From assembly GCA_964578905.1 (NCBI GenBank), contig CAZOER010000013.1:1-22679 (forward strand): 22,679 bases of DNA, read 5' to 3'. The DNA comes from CAZVBV01 sp964578905 (GTDB lineage Bacteria; Patescibacteriota; Gracilibacteria; UBA4473). This document shows, piece by piece, positions 21,286 through 22,679 of this stretch. How positions within the stretch are numbered: position 1 is the first letter of the stretch; every line of letters starts with the position of its first letter. The position numbers and the translations under genes are program-made. The notes beneath the pieces were generated by a model. That model was not told where the DNA came from. It made no database searches and saw only the letters and a list, made by a program, of their open reading frames with translations.

Positions 21286-22679
21286 ATGAAAAAAATAGCC
21301 CTTTTCGTTCTCGGAATCATGATTTCAGGTGTCGCTTTTGCGATGTCGATGAGTGTTTCTCCTAAGCACAATGGGAATGAGGTTCAATCTCCAGAGTTCA
21401 ATCAGATTTTGGACGTAGTTTCTCAACTTCAAAATACAAATGGAGATATGGGAATTGGAATTGCTCCGATAGAAGGGGTGAAATTAAATGTAAATGGAAT
21501 CATCCAAACAGCACCGATGAGCAAGGTGGATATTGGAGCTTGTACGACGCTCAAAAATGGATCATTGACCTACGACCAAACAGATCATCATTTATACGGG
21601 TGTACGAATGGGGAATGGCTACAGTTAGATAACTGTATGTTAGATTGTTCTTGTGAGGGCAATACGTGCGTGGGGGAAACATGTGCAGATGGATGTGGAG
21701 GGACGTGTGATGGAACACTTACCGATACGACATGGAAACCAAAGACCGATACAGTGTGTGATGGAGTAAGCTTCACACAAACAGGATCAGAATGTGATGG
21801 AACAAGAACAGCTATAGGAACGAAAACAAATGGAAGCTGTGCAGCAGATTGTACGGCGACAACCATTAGTGATTGTGTGTTGAGCACAACATCAAGTGAG
21901 GGGACCGATGGAACGTGTACATCGGGATATACGGGAAGCTGTTTGTATACATGTAATGATGGAACCTGGGGAAGTCCAAGTACAAATAGTTGTACCCCAC
22001 CACCATCGAGTTGTACAGGAACAACTATTGGGAATTGTGTTGTGAGTACAACGGGAAGTGGAAGCACGAGTGGAACGTGTACATCAGGATACACGGGAAG
22101 TTGTTCGTATACATGTGATGATGGAACCTGGGGAAGTCCAAGTGCCGACAGTTGTATTGTTGATTGTCCAGTAGTGGACGGAGGATGGTCTGCCTGGAGT
22201 GCTTGGGAATGTGATCTCGGAGTTGCAGAAGTTACACCATCTTTGTGGAGTCAAATTGCGGCAAACATTTTTGGAAAAAACTTATTTGGAGCTATCGCAC
22301 CTTCGGGTGAAACATCTCCAGATGGGTCATCTTCTACAAGCCGAACACGAACCTGTACAAATCCTGCACCTTCTTGTGGAGGAGCGAGTTGTTCAGGAAG
22401 CAGCACCGAAACAATTTATTGTGCGAGCGGGGAGGTTTGCTCTGGTGGAGCGTGTACTACGAGCTGTAATGATACCTGTTCTTCCTTAGGATATGAATGT
22501 GGAACACAGACCGTGTGTGGAGTAAGTACTAATTGTGGAACGTGTGCAACGGGAGAGACTTGTAGCGCTTCTGGAATATGTGAATCAATTGATCCATGTT
22601 TACCAGATCACAATACGACAGGGTGCGATGGCTATGGAACGAATGTTTACTGGTTTGATAATTGTGGAGCACAAAATGA
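21286..22679 (+). CDS. Secreted Cys-rich modular protein, paralog 3, 3' partial
   Basis: An open frame of 464 codons runs from the ATG at 21286 to the window edge without a stop. It has a signal peptide (1-19, ending AFA), the shared head (SPEFNQIL 35-42; GDMGIGIAPIEGVKLNVNG 53-71; NGEWLQLDN 108-116), then a DCSCEGNTCVGETCADG unit (120-136), a TVCDGVSFTQTGSEC unit (156-170), two tandem TCTSGYTGSC-type units (193-290), a thrombospondin-type-1-like module with WSAWSAWEC (298-390), the CSSLGYECGTQTVCG module (398-432) and the CLPDHNTTGCDGYG module (438 to the end). The last visible residues match the middle of that module in paralogs 1 and 2, so the frame continues beyond the window. The protein is probably extracellular, disulfide-bonded and adhesin-like; function is inferred only from architecture. 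Confidence 0.85.
   Translation, partial: MKKIALFVLGIMISGVAFAMSMSVSPKHNGNEVQSPEFNQILDVVSQLQNTNGDMGIGIAPIEGVKLNVNGIIQTAPMSKVDIGACTTLKNGSLTYDQTDHHLYGCTNGEWLQLDNCMLDCSCEGNTCVGETCADGCGGTCDGTLTDTTWKPKTDTVCDGVSFTQTGSECDGTRTAIGTKTNGSCAADCTATTISDCVLSTTSSEGTDGTCTSGYTGSCLYTCNDGTWGSPSTNSCTPPPSSCTGTTIGNCVVSTTGSGSTSGTCTSGYTGSCSYTCDDGTWGSPSADSCIVDCPVVDGGWSAWSAWECDLGVAEVTPSLWSQIAANIFGKNLFGAIAPSGETSPDGSSSTSRTRTCTNPAPSCGGASCSGSSTETIYCASGEVCSGGACTTSCNDTCSSLGYECGTQTVCGVSTNCGTCATGETCSASGICESIDPCLPDHNTTGCDGYGTNVYWFDNCGAQN
21859..22155 (+). repeat. Tandem 162-nt coding repeat in paralog 3
   Basis: Two 135-nt units (21859-21993 and 22021-22155) lie exactly 162 nt apart, separated by a 27-nt linker encoding Pro-rich sequence. 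Both encode TGTCTSGYTGSC, then YTC, DDGTWGSPS and NSC-like residues. Many differences are at third codon positions, so the protein repeat is maintained. Confidence 0.8.

Noticed and set aside
14158..22679. CRISPR-like repetition
   Set aside because: The repeats are coding modules of uneven length with codon-phase divergence, not short identical repeats with unique spacers; no cas genes are seen.
1..22679. Reading TGA as glycine (code 25)
   Set aside because: All recognisable proteins are full length under the standard code and none contains an in-frame TGA.

Overview
The window looks like chromosomal DNA from an uncultured bacterium of the Patescibacteria/CPR radiation, most likely near Peregrinibacteria/Gracilibacteria. 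I infer this from a compact HisRS, V/A-type ATPase genes, mostly Shine-Dalgarno-less starts, glycine written mainly as GGA, and very large Cys-rich secreted proteins. No database search was possible, so the placement is tentative. The genetic code behaves as the standard bacterial code: recognisable proteins are full length without in-frame TGA. However, all 15 genes whose stop lies in the window end in TAA (13) or TAG (2), never TGA.

Layout. (1) 1-2306 (+): the end of a V/A-type ATPase operon, K (partial)-E-C-F, closed by a strong terminator. The K subunit keeps the residues that bind Na+ in the Enterococcus enzyme. (2) 2390-5407 (-): a small lipoprotein with an additional C-terminal membrane segment, preceded by an unusual leader of about 220 nt, and a 642-aa LysM-containing acidic coiled-coil protein. 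(3) 5408-7332 (+): the catalytic ATPase subunit A as a stand-alone transcription unit, with its own promoter back-to-back with the LysM promoter and its own terminator. Subunits B and D do not follow it. (4) 7396-9065 (+): a 96-aa coiled-coil protein and histidyl-tRNA synthetase. (5) 9162-14031 (+): a promoter followed by an overlapping membrane-fusion protein/RND efflux pair. (6) 14122-18590 (+): a two-gene operon of secreted Cys-rich modular proteins (596 and 860 aa). A third family member starts at 21286 and runs off the window. All three share a signal peptide and an N-terminal head, then shuffled Cys-rich modules including thrombospondin-type-1-like ones. (7) 18593-19072: a small GIY-YIG nuclease gene bracketed by two nested sets of inverted repeats. 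(8) 19112-21076 (-): a membrane-anchored HExxH (metzincin-like) protease ending in a domain that resembles the type IX secretion C-terminal sorting domain.

How the parts may work together. The ATPase probably couples ATP to Na+ movement, and the MFP/RND pair exports small molecules. The right-hand 8.5 kb reads as a cell-surface locus: paralogous disulfide-rich adhesin-like proteins next to a surface protease. Near-identical DNA modules shared between the paralogs suggest ongoing recombination. The most novel-looking item is the GIY-YIG gene inside its palindromic-repeat frame, which resembles in concept the REP/RAYT pairing but with a different nuclease family.
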